Assembly: GCA_946811695.1 (NCBI GenBank)
Contig: OX328124.1
Span: 28,824,148-28,888,147, forward strand
DNA from: Gonocerus acuteangulatus
Lineage: Eukaryota; Arthropoda; Insecta; Hemiptera; Coreidae
DNA: 64,000 nt
Reading direction: 5' to 3'
The notes beneath the pieces are model-generated. The model was not told the DNA's origin. It did not search any database and worked only from the letters and a program-made list of their open reading frames with translations. Shown here piece after piece: positions 31,501-42,802 of the stretch (position 1 is the stretch's first letter; every line of letters begins with the position of its first letter). The position numbers were made by a program, and so were the translations under genes.

Positions 31501-34500
31501 CGGCTAGAAAAATCAAATATTCAATAAAATTTCTATATGTGTAACTGCAGAGAGCATTAAGCAACCAAGAAGCAACCATCATGCATTATTTTCAGGGGGT
31601 TTCGAACAGTCATACAGACAGCAGGTTCACAATTATTTCAGTTGGCTAGTGTTAATAATATGACCTGAAGCAATATAAAAGGCTTGCTTTGCTTGTTTTA
31701 TTTGACAAAAGTAAGCAGTTTTTAATGAAGGTGTTTTCAGCTTCGCATGCAATGGTGTAAAATTTATTATCATTTCAGAAATAAATAAATTAAACGTTTT
31801 GGACATAGACAAAAAAAAAATGTTTATCATATTTTAAAATAATACTGAGCTTTAGCAGATCTATTAATGCAATTTGCTACACTAATTTTTCTCTTTATGA
31901 TTTCAGGTAACAGTTTATTCTAATTATTTTTCTTTTAAGATTTATTTTCTTCAATAATTGAGGAAAATAAAATGTTTTCTTGTGCAATGCTCAATATTTT
32001 TTGTACAAATTCTTGTGCTCCTACTAGCTATAACTGTGCAATGTACTTATGAAATTCGTCAAATCTCTAATACTCATGCCTTGAAAGCAAACTTCTATGA
32101 ACTATTTATATTGTCGTTGACCCCTTACCCATGTCTTTCTTTTTCTGAGGTGGCGGTGGATCTTCGTATTCATCATCATAGTATTCCTCGTCGTCTTCCT
32201 CGTCTTTCTTATTGGAATCCTTCGGATTTGGAGTCGGGCCCTTGTACTCATACTTGTGGCGTTCGTTCACAGGTACGGGCGGCCTTATTTTCGGTGGAAC
32301 TCTTGGCCTAGCATAGACGGATGCAGGAGCTCTAGTCAGTGGAGGCTCTGCTCCACTGGGAGCTGCTGTTGTCGTGCTAGTTGTAGTCGTAGGCTCGGCT
32401 TCCTTTTTACTTCCTAAGCAGTAAGTACACTTTTCATATTTGAAATAGGAAATTAACAATGCACTGACTCGACTCTTGATATTGTCACCTTTTTAGGGTT
32501 TTACTTGTCGAGTGTTTTATTGATTTTTATGCTAAGTAAATTACAAGTATAACCTATTTAAGCATATTATCTATTATAAGTCCCATTCCTGAGAAACAAT
32601 AACTGTGTATGGACAACAAAGCATTTCATGAAGCAACAAAAAAAAAAGAACATGCTTTGAATGACAAATGATACTGAAATAATATGTGAATTCCATGGCA
32701 ATTAACTTCTTGACTCCAACAGATTTTTTCATCATTCCGATGTTGAGTGAGTTGGTGGACTCAGTGGAGCGGAAGGATTGTTGTCTTATGTAATAACATA
32801 GCAAACAAAGAGATTTTTTTGTCTAAAATCGAGAGCACTCAATGAATTTGAATGGGATTCTTCATGAACTAGAAGAGATTATTACAATAATCAGAAATGT
32901 TGAGCATTACCAAAAAAATTAGATGGCTTATTATTTTCTACATAGTAATTCTGATGCTCAAAATTATGCTCCCTAAATGTTCAAAAATTAGAGTTTTGAC
33001 AGTGTTCTTTCTGATGAGCGATATAGAAAAGTGGCCACAGATATCTAATTATTTAAGTCAACTATTTGTTTAGAATAATGCTGGGGACAAAATAAGAATA
33101 TAACATTGATCCCCATAATAATTCTACTTTTGAAAGACAACTCTTCTGATAAAAACGTCATGACACAACTACTTTTTTATTTTTTTATTTTTTTTTTTTT
33201 TTTTGAGAAGTTACAGCCATCGTAAGTTAAGGGAGTTGGGCTATTTGTCCAGCTGTACCTCAGTGGAAGCCAGTACGGAACGTGTATGTCCCGTACCGAA
33301 GCCAACATGTTAATTTAAAAATATCCATTAATGGAAGTTTAACTGCTGGATTGTACCAATAAGTCACTCAAAAAATTATACTATTCATTTTTTTCTCTCA
33401 GAGAGGTTTCTCTCATTCGAAAAATAGCTTTCAATAATTAAAATTTGAACAGCCAAATTTGTAATGCTCTAGCCTCAATGGGCAAAATAAAATGAAATTG
33501 AAAATACCTTGATGGGGCCGTTGTTTTCTTCCTCCCTTCCTTGGAGGTGGTTCTTCTTCTTCTTCGTCATAATATTCATCATCGTATTCTTCACTGTCAT
33601 AATAGTATTCATAAAGTGGACGCCTTCTTCGCGCTGGCCTCCTTCGTTTAGGTTTCCTTGTTGTTGTAGTGGTAGTTGTAGATGGTGCTGTGGTTGTTGT
33701 TGTCGGTGGTGGTGCGGTAGAAGCAGCTTTGTACAAAGCCTCATTTCTGAAAATAATGAAGACTAATTGAGTAATTTTATTATTAATTATATTGCTTATA
33801 AATGAGTAATGATTCTATTATATATTTTTATATTATATAGTGTGTTTACTTCCTCGCTATGAGGAGAAAACCTAGTTCTGATGTTTGCCCCTTGATATGA
33901 ATTGAATGTCTTGTTCCAAAATATTGGTGTTTGTAACAGTTAGTATTTAAAATATGCAATCAAAATTACATCATGTTCAAAAAAGAGAAAAATTAACAAA
34001 AAAAAATTTTTTTAATAACAGAAATGAGTAGTAGTTGATTTTCTGTTATTTCATAAAATATTTCAAAGGTAGTTGAAAAATTGTCTAAATTTGAAGATGA
34101 TCATTCAAAAACTTAATAAATTTCCTAAAAACAAAGGTTTTGTCAGAAATTTTTATGGCACCATCGAAGTCAAAGAAAACCATTCTTATATCCTGCATTG
34201 ATTTCAGTCCATTGAAGGGCATGGGCGTATATAGAAAATAATTTCGGGAGGGGCTGGGAAAATTTCGGGGGGGGGGGCTGAGACCATTTCCGGGGTATGG
34301 AATAATAAAAATTTAGAGCTTGGAATAGTTTTAGGCAACTAAAACGCTATTACACGTAAAATAACAGATTTTTTATGAACTAAGAGACTCATTTAATTTA
34401 CTTTTAAGGGTTTTACAACAAGTTTTTACCATCAAATCAAAATTTCGGGGGGAGGGGGGGAGCTGCAGCCCCCCCCCATATACGCTCATGTTGAAGGGTA

Positions 34501-36141
34501 TCACTTATCCTGCAGTTTATAAAATGTTTTTAGCACTAAAATGAATTTGTCAAGATAACGAGACATTTTCTTTTGTATGTAATAGTGAAGGGAGTGTATT
34601 GTTTCAGAATTCAATCAACACAGTTGCTTTAAGCTTACAGTCACTCATGAGAAACTACCAGCAATAACAAGAACTGAGCAAAACCAATATAAACTGAACT
34701 ATTTACTTGCTTTTAAATAACAAATATTTGTTTAATACATACCTTACAAAATATTTAGGTGAATTCACACAGTCAACTTCTGATACGAAGTGACAAATGA
34801 ATGTTTTCTGATCAAACGCAGTATAATTGGCACATAAAAAGTCATATCGTGTTCCATACAAGCAGTGATGGTACACCTGAAATTTATAAATTATTTTCCT
34901 GTTACAATAAATCTAATATTTTAATTCAATGTATTAGAAATAAATCTAGACCATGACAACTAATATTGCATTTCAATAATATTCAATAATTTATAAAACC
35001 ATAACACAGTACACACGGTATACATTTTCGGTATACAACGTCAATGATTTAATTTGTAAATTTGTTTTTTTACTCACCATGCAGTGATTTGAGCCCAGAC
35101 CTGCCATTTTAAGCTTGGGTGTGTTGTCAATTAAGCTACTAGAGTTCATACCACAAAATGTAAAATTAATTTATACAAAAGATCTGGCACAGCAAAGCTT
35201 CATATTTATCTGAAGGTATGCATTGTATATGACTAAACATTGTGAACATACTAAAGCAAATGTAGACAAGTTACAAGTTCCAATATGACACAATGTTTTA
35301 TATACTGAGCAGCAAAAAAATCAGACACTCTGATTATTGTCTATTGCACCCAGAAATTCCAGTAAATCTGTTTTTTTGTAACTTATAGTAAGAATTAGAT
35401 GTGCTATGTTATTTAAACAAATTATTATTATTAAACAAATACTTATTATTAAAAAAATATACAAATGATTAATAATGGCTAAAAATAAAAGTTTATTATA
35501 TAGCACTTAATTATTGACTTTAACTTCCACTCCCGCTTGCCTGGACACGATAATCCTCTGATCAATAACGTATCCTCATCCTCCAATCCTGGTAACCCTC
35601 ACCATCGCCTTAAGCACAAATGGCCTAGAGACCTATTATGACCAAACTATGAAAAATAATCTAATGTAAATATTGTAAATAGCTACCTTAAGAGAAAATT
35701 TAAACTTATGCAAAAAGTTCAAGACAATAGGTTTTGGCCAATCGGTCTTTTTTTCTTATTGGTCCTTCATGACATGTATTCAAGAACAAAAGAATTATAA
35801 AAAGTATTTGATGTATTGTATAATTGTCAAATAAAAATAATATCTTTATTAAATAGTATTAAAAAAATATATATTATATATTATACAGTATACACAGTAC
35901 ACTATTACAGTATATGCAGTATATATATACTGTATGGGTGTGTATTACAGTATATACTATATATTACATAGTAATAATAAAAAAAAAAAAGTTTTTGGAT
36001 GTAGCATGGCTTCTTAAAATACAGTAATAACACCTTCTTATAACACAAACGGTCCTAACCCTGTAGGGCAATGAAGACCCATGCTGAAGACCAATGGCTA
36101 TCTTGCTTGAGCCTTATCTCCTTTGCCCTATTAATACTAAA

Positions 36142-36182
<41 letters not shown>

Positions 36183-39100
36183 CCGAGTGTAAAAACACGA
36201 ATTTTAGGACGGGTTATCTATAGGTTACCATCCTTTTCTAGCCAGCACAGGGCTGTTGCATTTTCTTTTTTCCAAAGAAAAGCCACCACCCCATAGTGGG
36301 AATCGAACCCACGACCCTTGGCACAGAGTGTTAAGTGCTCACGCCTTAACATTCACGGCCACCGGGCCTCCTATTTATATTATAAAACCCTGTCATAAAT
36401 TGAATAAGTTTTACTTCCAATTAGAGACAATAAATAGTTTGTGAAGAAATTCTTGCCTGACAATGGTGAGGAACACTAGCATAAAAGCCATCGTGAAGGC
36501 CATCACAGGCGAATTCTATTTCCTCTGGTATTGAATTGTAGAAAGGATAGTTGGTTAGATTGTGTCCTTTCAGCTCTCTCGGCAAGTTAGGATCGTGGAT
36601 ATAGTCCTTCTGTGGAATACCCGTCAATAATGGCTTCTTTATAACTGTTGTTGTGTTGCCATCTTCTCCAACAATCACCTGTGAGCAATAAATATAAATA
36701 ATTATTATTTAAATTTTAATGTCCATTATAATTAAAGCAGAATTTTAGAACTTTTCTAGCCTGGATATGGCTGATGCCTTTTTTCTCCAAAGAAAAGACA
36801 CCACTCTTAGTGAGAGTCGAACCCACGACCTTTGGCACTGAGTGTTAATTGCTCATGCCTTAACACTCACAGCCACAGGCATCCTAAATATAAATAAGAA
36901 ATTGTCCAAATACAGAGAGTGATAAATTATTGAAATGGAAGTTTAGGTAAATCCCACATAAAATAAATTTATAGCCTAAAAATTATCTGGTCATTTAATC
37001 ATAAATGTACAGTAAATTGATTTGATTAGTTCATATGAGTCATCGACTTTCAAAACAGGATTTATCCAAATTGTACAACTTTTCAGGGGGCACAAAAAAC
37101 GTCTATGCTAGTATACTTCCTTCAGGAAATTAATGTTTACGAGGCCACACTAACATTCATATCCTTATTTTTAATGAGATTTAATGAATTCCCAAAAAAA
37201 AAAAAGTTTTTGCTGTGTGAAAAAACGTTTTTAGAAAAGAAATTAATTTGATGACAAAATGGATTTAATCCATTTTCAAAGTCATCGCCTCATTTACACC
37301 TTAATAACTTAACGTATTATTTAATATGGTTTAAATTATTTATGGAAATGACTCTCCCTACCTTCTCAACGTTCACTATGTGAAACATTATTACCAATAC
37401 GTTTTTCATTTCCATACCTTATATATTACAATACAATTTTAACTATTAAATGCAATTAAAAAACAATAACCAATTAAAACGTTAGGTAAACAGCGAGAAA
37501 ACCCCGTTGAAAAGAACAAAACTAACAACTTTGAAGTTTTAAGCATTTATTTCTCGGATTAACATCGCCCCATCGAAAATTACATCTATACCTTCTTTGT
37601 AGGGAATTAGTAAGCTTTCGAATGGTCACCTTCCGTTTACCGCGATTTCCAAACCGTTTTCGAGATATTATAGAAAATATACGAAATACCCAAAACTTTT
37701 CCTGAAATATTTTATTTCTAGTACTTCCTTAACTCTAAACGGAACCAAAATTTATCTATCTTAGAATAGACAATTATCAAATATCTGGAGCAAGTTTCAA
37801 CTGAATTAATCGTTTCTGAATACCCAAACTGAAAATTAGTTTGGAAAAGTTGGTGTTTCAATGTTTCTCGAAAACGGTTACAAATATCGCTTTAAAAATG
37901 GTTTCATTCGTTTTTCTACGTTAAGAAACGTATAAAACGAGTACCTGCAAGCATAATAACTCGAAAACGCGAGCGTTACGATTTTTTTTTTTGCACGAAT
38001 TTCCCTCCAAAAACCATCTTCTGGTAAATGGATTCTGCTGGTTAATAAACTTCACCTTTCAAATTAGACGAAAGATTTTTGTCCCAAATTTCATCAAAAT
38101 CGGGCCATTTTTGAGCCGCCACACACACACACACACAAATTTGAACCACCGTTATGTTGTTGATCTAAGGGATCTGAAACATGAAATTTTCGTGTCGGCA
38201 CTTCCAGATTGCGTCATAAGGTTTCATAAGCGGGTTTCCTCCCTATGGAGGGAGGGAGGATCCGCGCTAAAAATAACGTCCTGTTTGTCGTTTTTTTTTT
38301 GTATAATTGTAGCAGCCGTTTTTGCAAGGGTTTCAACTAGATTGCTCCTTTCCTGCGAGCCAGTATGTAGTGACTTGTTTGTGTATTTGTTACAGGAATT
38401 TCTCGCCTCACAAGTCGACCAGTCAAAGCTATGATTGCTACACCATAAACCTTCCTAGTCTTTTGGTGCCAATTGGAAATCTCCTGTTACTCCAAGAGAG
38501 TTCTTAAACTTTAACCGTCTATTTTCTATAATTACCTACTCACTTAATTCATTTTATTACCTCGCAATGCAAACTAAATTGTCGAAACTACCAAAGAAGA
38601 ATGAATACTTCTTTCTTAACATTGCTTACGCATTGGGAGTAGGCAGCATTTAGAAATAGCCTAATTCTATTGCACCTGACTTCGATGGCCTAATCGAGAA
38701 GGGAATCGAACCGATTATTATTAGCCCATTCCGTCTTCTCCAGCCGCGGTAATGAGGTAATAGCTCTGGCAGATATTTGCAGAATCGTGAGAGGATCCAC
38801 GCTTCTGTAATGCAACCTTACACTTTCGAGAGGTAAAAGGAAGGAGCCTAGGGTTTTATAATCTCCGAGGAACGTGACGGCTGTCTGGATCAAGACCTAC
38901 TCTCTAAACGTGATTGACACTCAAAGCCTGTGTTCAGGAACCTTTTATCTTACACCGCACAGGAAGGTTTAGTAGGAAATTACGAAGGGCACTACCGGTA
39001 AAAGCAGACATGTTCAGAAATTGCAATCAGGTCGTTTTCTTTCTCTATATAGCAAGGAAACCCGCTTATGAGGTCGACCCGACGACGAAATCCGGAGATG

Positions 39101-39270
39101 GGGAACTAAATAAAATCGCATTATAGGTAAAATTTGTAACCATTTTCAAGAAAAGTGGAAAAACCACCAAGAAATTTATAAGTGACTAGCTGTTACCCGG
39201 CGTGCCATGCTACACCTTTTTTCTGCCGATGACTCTCCCCGTATCAAGATCTACCTGTATATCTGTCAAA

Positions 39271-39317
<47 letters not shown>

Positions 39318-41594
39318 GTCAAAATCGGCCAAACGGTATGAATTCGTTTATATCTGTCTAGATGTAGTTCGTGAGACAGCCAACAGAGGCCAGCACCACA
39401 GCAGTTCAGAAAATAGCCGACAGAGGCCGGCACCAGAGCCTGCGAGTAGATAGCTCTTATCAAAGAAAGGCCAACACTCCTTGGTTAGGCAAGGACTGTT
39501 GATATAAAATTGAAATAAACTACATTACATGATTATATAATGATGTAAAGTCATGAATGAGTTCGAGTTATTCTAGTTATCAAGAACATCAACAAATAAA
39601 TTTGAGACATTATTCAAAATGGCCGTCAGAATCTGAATGGTTCAGTCTAGCCAATTTTTCTTTAACAAAACTTTTGACCTTTTGACCAAATTTTGAAATT
39701 TGACTATTTTGACGTAGCATAGGAGATTTCCCGTATCAAGACCTACCGGTGTGCCAAGTTTGGTCAAAATCGGTCAAACGGTGTAGATTTGTATAAAGAA
39801 CAAACAGACAAACGGACAAACAGACAGACACATGATTTTTATATATATAGATAGATTAGTATTTATTTAAATTTTAACGTCCATTATTATTAACTACGTA
39901 TGAAGTGCTCACGCCTTAACACTCGCGGCCACCGGGCCTCCTAAGTGATTAGTTTAATTTTTAGTGGTAAAATGAGTTCAAATCTAATCATCTAGGAAAA
40001 ATAAAAAGGATATTCTTATTTTTTTTTGCAAAACTATTATGATATTTGGTTAAACCAGGACCCCCATGTAATAAAAGTAAACATACGCAATCATAGTAGC
40101 TTACAGGGAAAAGTTATTAGGCCAGGACATAAATTTTTAAAAAAATCAGTCCAATTACAGCTGATTATACAATAGAATATTCATAAATAAGGTACAGTCC
40201 AGGAATTCCCTCTTATTAACCTACCATTTTCCATATGCAAAACAATGTTCCATTTAAGAAGTTGTAGTAACTACGCAATAAAATTCACACTATCAAAAAT
40301 ATAACACACGCAATAGCCCCGGAGAAGAAATGTTCTTTATGTAGTTTAAATGTTCTAGAGAACATTAATCATTTAATTATATATTGCCTTATATATGATC
40401 AGATAAGAACTTAACATCTTACCGATAATGATTAAGAAATTAATTTCCTCAATGCGCTCAATAGAAATAACGGATATACCACTTATAGGAATATCTATCT
40501 ATATTAAGGAAATGCTAAAGTGTCGGTAATTTCTATTAAATGAATAGAAGTTTTATTGTTATTTTTTTTTCTGTTTTAGTAATTTGTGTCTCAGTTAATT
40601 TAAATTTGATTTATATTTTAATTTTATGATTATATTTTTAATGAAGTATATTTAATTATATATTATTAATTGTATTATTTAATTGTCATGTAGAAATATT
40701 GTTATTTTGTAACTCATTTACACATTATATTGTGTTAATAATAGTGAAATGGTGTAAATATTGCTATAACAGTTAAAATTTAAAGTCTACTAACATTAGG
40801 ACTAACTAAATAAATATATAAGCCAAGCTCCTTTCTTAAGGGGAAATCCTGTAAAGCAAATAAATAAATAATAAAAATACTTCCTTTGCAGAGTAAAATA
40901 TTCTAGGTTAGTTTTCTGTGTCTTTCATAAATCACCAGGTGTACAGTTGTTATGGGAAATCGCTAAAATGAAACTGTTCTTACAATATGAATTTAGAACA
41001 TCTTGATGAAGTTCAAAACACCGAAATGAAGTTTGACGTCATTTCGAATGGAAATCGACCCCCCATGCATTACATAAAAGCATTGCGTGCGTGCCCTATC
41101 AATATTTGAAGGCGTTAATATCCGCCTTCCTTCCTAATCTTAGGTTATTAATAGAAATTATACAGAATGTTTTAATTTTCTGCCTTTTAGATAAAAAGCA
41201 TTCAAGTATAATCATGTAATAATTTGTTATCATTGATGTTTATGATATTTGTGTGTGTGTGTTACATTTAACTTTCCATATCTATTTTAGTTCTCTCTCT
41301 TTACTTTAATCCTTAAGAAGGCACAAATTAAAGAATTAAAAGCATTAAGAAATATTGGTGGATAAATGATTGTTTGTCAATGTCGATGAACCGTCTCTAT
41401 TCACGGCAAAGTCTACATTTTTTCAGTTTTACATTTTTAAAATTCATTTTAATTACTTTAATTATTTAATCAATGTGTATAAAATACCTCTTCAGTTGTT
41501 GGGTTGAGTTTTTCTTCTGCTGCTTTTGCTTTAGCCTGGAGGACCAACTCTGAGCCTCTTAGGCAAAAGCAGGGTTCCCACCAGATTCCTAGCA
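24335..41594 (-). CDS. CPAP1-like protein: one chitin-binding type 2 domain plus long acidic/Arg-rich tail (5' partial)
   Basis: Exons 41594-41488, 36678-36457, 34876-34743, 33746-33508, 32413-32129, 27417-27256 and 26505-24335 join in consistent phase to give about 1105 residues. The first coding exon(s), with the signal peptide, are missing. The chitin-binding domain (CBM14) spans exons 2-3 of those listed: FACDGLHDGFYASVPHHCQ joined to VYHHCLYGTRYDFLC, then FICHFVSEVDC, with all six cysteines and the GFYA and aromatic positions. A Thr-rich linker, acidic Tyr/Asp/Glu blocks with Arg/Lys clusters, and about 720 residues rich in Ser, Asn, Tyr, Gln and Pro follow, ending QRFSSKRRPQEWYW. CPAP1 proteins are secreted, bind chitin through the single domain and help organise cuticle. 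The exact orthologue is not set. Confidence 0.87.
26779..27047. mobile_element. Foldback MITE in CPAP1 intron
   Basis: The left arm (ATTATTTAAATAGGCGGAAG, GTCATGCATATATAAAACTC) and right arm (plus strand GAGTTTTATACATGCATGAA, then TTATTTAAATAATAAATT) are inverted copies of about 100 bp. Inside are TGCTTTATTTATCACTCTAC and an inverted partner. The module with ATGTTTTGCGCCCCTTGACG and CCTCTTCAGGAGC resembles 53020-53050. Confidence 0.65.
27256..27417 (-). CDS. CPAP1-like gene, short Arg/Glu-rich exon
   Basis: The acceptor is GTTGAAG|GT and the donor G|GTAAAA. It encodes REKMNRRRPQNSRKRPSRYE, an acidic block and RPRMRKGNRKEDDYRRHRNR. Phase 1 on both sides, so it could be skipped without a frameshift. 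Confidence 0.8.
27828..28082 (-). other. Unassigned open frame, 84 codons
   Basis: The frame begins MMTSLLRITENCSLLLLHKQ and includes SLCGSLNVLKKFIEKRIQSE with a mostly normal residue mix and no low-complexity bias. I do not recognise a family and see no clear splice context. It lies within an intron of the CPAP1-like gene and may be a transposon remnant. Confidence 0.25.
28439..28532. repeat. Compound microsatellite (CTAT)n(AT)n(GT)n
   Basis: Three successive simple repeats without a break: CTAT units, AT units, then GT units. An open frame across it is an artefact. Confidence 0.9.
29030..29205 (-). mobile_element. SINE family C, copy 2
   Basis: The plus strand shows GCGCACCGACATC, CTGACATCCATAGTGCAGTG and GAATCCAAGACCACAGGGAG, the mirror of a family C SINE, with its tail at 29030-29048 (T-rich). 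It carries a small insertion relative to 5172-5336. Confidence 0.65.
29206..32128. other. CPAP1 intron sequence, nothing recognised
   Basis: AT-rich single-copy-looking DNA with short A runs. No exon, SINE or element end was seen. A segment at 30465-30545 resembles, inverted, 37165-37310 (shared CCATTTTCAAAGTCATC), so some decayed repeat is present. Confidence 0.4.
32129..32413 (-). CDS. CPAP1-like gene, Pro/Thr-rich exon
   Basis: The acceptor is GCTTAG|GA and the donor G|GTAAGG. It encodes SKKEAEPTTTTSTTTAAPSG, a Pro-rich segment (PRVPPKIRPPVPVNERHKYE) and an acidic DDEEYYDDEYEDPPPPQ block. Confidence 0.82.
33508..33746 (-). CDS. CPAP1-like gene, Thr-rich and acidic Tyr-rich exon
   Basis: It starts after TTTTCAG|A (completing AGA) and ends G|GTATTT. 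It encodes NEALYKAAS, a Thr-rich linker, a KPKRRRPARRRRPLYEYYY basic block and an acidic DEEYYDEEEEE-like block ending RKQRPHQ. The repeated charge pattern recurs in the next two exons. Confidence 0.82.
34220..34490 (+). mobile_element. hAT MITE 2 with perfect 8-bp duplication
   Basis: CATGGGCGTATATAG at the left and TATACGCTCATG at the right are the terminal repeats. TTGAAGGG flanks the element on both sides (34212-34219 and 34491-34498), an exact 8-bp target duplication. At 271 bp with no coding capacity it is a MITE. It lies in a CPAP1 intron. Confidence 0.88.
34743..34876 (-). CDS. CPAP1-like gene, exon with second half of chitin-binding domain
   Basis: The acceptor is AATTTCAG|GTG. It encodes VYHHCLYGTRYDFLCANYT and the last two cysteines (FICHFVSEVDC), then NSPKYFV. 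The donor is AG|GTATGT, phase 2. Confidence 0.87.
35518..35830 (+). mobile_element. 3' end of a jockey-like LINE
   Basis: The plus strand encodes FNFHSRLPGHDNPLINN, then HHRLKHKWPRDLL and a stop at about 35640. It is the same ORF2 C-terminal signature as the minus-strand copy at 15420-15805. A 3' UTR with AAATAAAAATAATATC follows. Confidence 0.7.
36145..36178. repeat. Long poly-T tract
   Basis: Over 30 consecutive T, next to the tail end of the minus-strand SINE B at 36185. It may be that SINE's expanded poly-A tail. Confidence 0.7.
36185..36372 (-). mobile_element. SINE family B
   Basis: On the minus strand this has GGCCCGGTGGCCGTGAATG, GGGTCGTGGGTTCGATTCCC and AAAAGGATGGTAACCTATAG. It lies in the intron 5' of exon 34743-34876. 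Confidence 0.75.
36457..36678 (-). CDS. CPAP1-like gene, exon with first half of chitin-binding domain
   Basis: The acceptor is CTCACAG|GTG. It encodes VIVGEDGNTTTVIKKPLL and, at its end, the first half of the domain up to HHCQ. The homology requires splicing right after CAG, where the genome reads CAG|GCAAGA, so the donor is GC and not GT. Confidence 0.85.
36703..36887 (-). mobile_element. SINE family B, diverged
   Basis: GTGGGTTCGACTCTCACTAA on the minus strand is the B-box block. The head TGTGAGTGTTAAGGCATGAG and tail AATGGACATTAAAATTT are present. It sits 25 bp 5' of exon 36457-36678. Confidence 0.7.
37365..38285 (+). mobile_element. Element Y, near-complete copy
   Basis: The order of blocks is GGTAAACAGCGAGAAAACCC, TTTTAAGCATTTATTTCTCG, GTAAGCTTTCGAATGGTC, CCAAACCGTTTTCGAGATAT, TGGTTAATAAACTTCACC, a simple-repeat site (here (CA)n at 38120-38138), AAATTTGAACCACCGTTATG, then GGGAGGGAGGATCCGCGCTA. 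The same order occurs at 56860-59990, in part at 55640-55970, and inverted at 49321-49810. No protein is encoded. Confidence 0.65.
39186..39855 (-). mobile_element. Non-autonomous Helitron
   Basis: On the minus strand it begins A|TCTATCTATATATATAAAAA and ends GGCACGCCGGGTAACAGCTAG|T, so the insertion lies between A and T. The inner sequences CCGTTTGACCGATTTTGAC and the CTGTCTGT series are typical of these arthropod elements. The terminal hairpin is decayed. A (TA)n tract lies at 39274-39315. Confidence 0.6.
39866..39944 (-). mobile_element. SINE family B with internal deletion
   Basis: The tail block (plus strand TTTAAATTTTAACGTCC) is joined directly to the head block (CACGCCTTAACACTCGCGGC). 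The middle of the SINE is deleted. Confidence 0.65.
40240..40880 (+). mobile_element. LINE 3' end with CxxC-H-C motif
   Basis: An open stretch encodes NITHAIAPEKKCSLC, then NINHLIIYCLIYDQIR, the C-terminal CxxC...HxxxxC zinc motif found after the RT in several LINE clades. An AT-rich 3' region ends in AAATAAATAAATAATAAAA near 40880. The RT is not included. Confidence 0.6.
41488..41594 (-). CDS. CPAP1-like gene, first visible exon
   Basis: It lies between TTTTTCCAG|TG and GAG|GTATTT. It encodes LGIWWEPCFCLRGSELVLQ and a charged linker AKAKAAEEKLNPTTEE. It starts in phase 1, so an upstream exon must supply the start and signal peptide. The phase-0 junction to 36678 fits. Confidence 0.7.
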
Positions 41595-41599
41595 CTGGA

Positions 41600-42770
41600 A
41601 AAATTAAATAAGATATTAGCATTTTCATAATATATCATAAATTACTTTAAAACAATCAATATTTTAGGACTTCTAGATTACTTTGACAATAAGAAAAATA
41701 TATCTTTTGGAATGTATAGATATAATAAAGACCGGTATAAATTTACTCGTGTATCAAGAGTATGAACCATAGCCCGTTCATTTAGATGGAGCAGTTAATT
41801 TCCACATGCGCGAAATTCTGAGGTAGATATTCCAGACGGTTCCGCCATTTGTAAATTTCCATTTCAATGATCAAAACCCTACGTGAAACTCAATAAAATC
41901 TGATTATGTCTCGTTGAGGACTAGCTAATACTTTGAGGGGTCAGGCATGGATAGGATATGGAGTTTGACGCTCAACTATTAGGTTATTTGCGCCTTCCAG
42001 TATATCGGTTAGAAAAGGTTTGGGTTCTTTTTTACACATTTTTGACTTATTTAATTAGATTTTGACATGTTTGTGAGTTTCAGGGATAGGCGTAGTTCTT
42101 TGGCTATGTGTAATGATATTATTTTCTTTGTACTACTGTATATCACTACTATATTACTAATACTATACTATTGCATAAAATAATTGGTTACAGATATATT
42201 ATAATTATTGTCGCAAAACCAAACATGGCAAATATAATTTAAACTAAGACTGATTATAATCTTGTCCTAAACTTAGAAAATTATTTTATTTTAAGACCTA
42301 TAAATTAATGTAATTATCGTCTTAAATTAAGACAATTATAAAGTAAGACTAATTACAATCTTGTCTTAAACGTAGGATGAGATTTTAATAGTTAGTTTTT
42401 TTTTATTCAATAATCAATTTTTTATGTTTTTTTTTTTTATTTTATTTTTCCAAAGCTAAAAACAATTTGAACTATAAAGTTGCCTGGTCAAATAGATGGT
42501 TTTTTTTATTTATTTATTTAATTCAGGAGCTCCGCAACGCAGGCTATAAGGTCCATGACATGACTTAGATACAAACTTGACAAGATAAAAACAAAACAAT
42601 ATAAATGTAACTTAGAACATCTGTGCATATCTTTTTAAATCTAACAAAATTTGTTAAAGCTAAAACAATGAAAATTATTGAAAAACAATTATAAACGAAG
42701 AAGAACAACAAGGAGAAAAACTGAAATTACTCCCAACACATTTTGCGGAAAAACAGCTGTTTTCGTTAAA
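41600..42770. other. AT-rich region, no gene recognised
   Basis: The sequence upstream of the first visible CPAP1-like exon was scanned for a signal-peptide exon and none was convincing. At 42235-42375 a short motif (AAGACTAATTACAATCTTGT and variants) recurs in both orientations. Confidence 0.35.
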
Positions 42771-42802
42771 TTGATTACTTCGTTGTCTTTCTATATCTTC
42801 CT

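Noticed and set aside
31958..32311. Plus-strand 117-codon open frame
   Set aside because: It overlaps, in antisense, the exon 32129-32413, which has splice sites and family composition.
38690..39126. Possible rRNA-related segment (GCCGCGGTAATGAGG) and two open frames
   Set aside because: The match to the 18S GCCGCGGTAAT box is only about 11 bp, with no flanking rRNA similarity. The frames have no recognisable domains.
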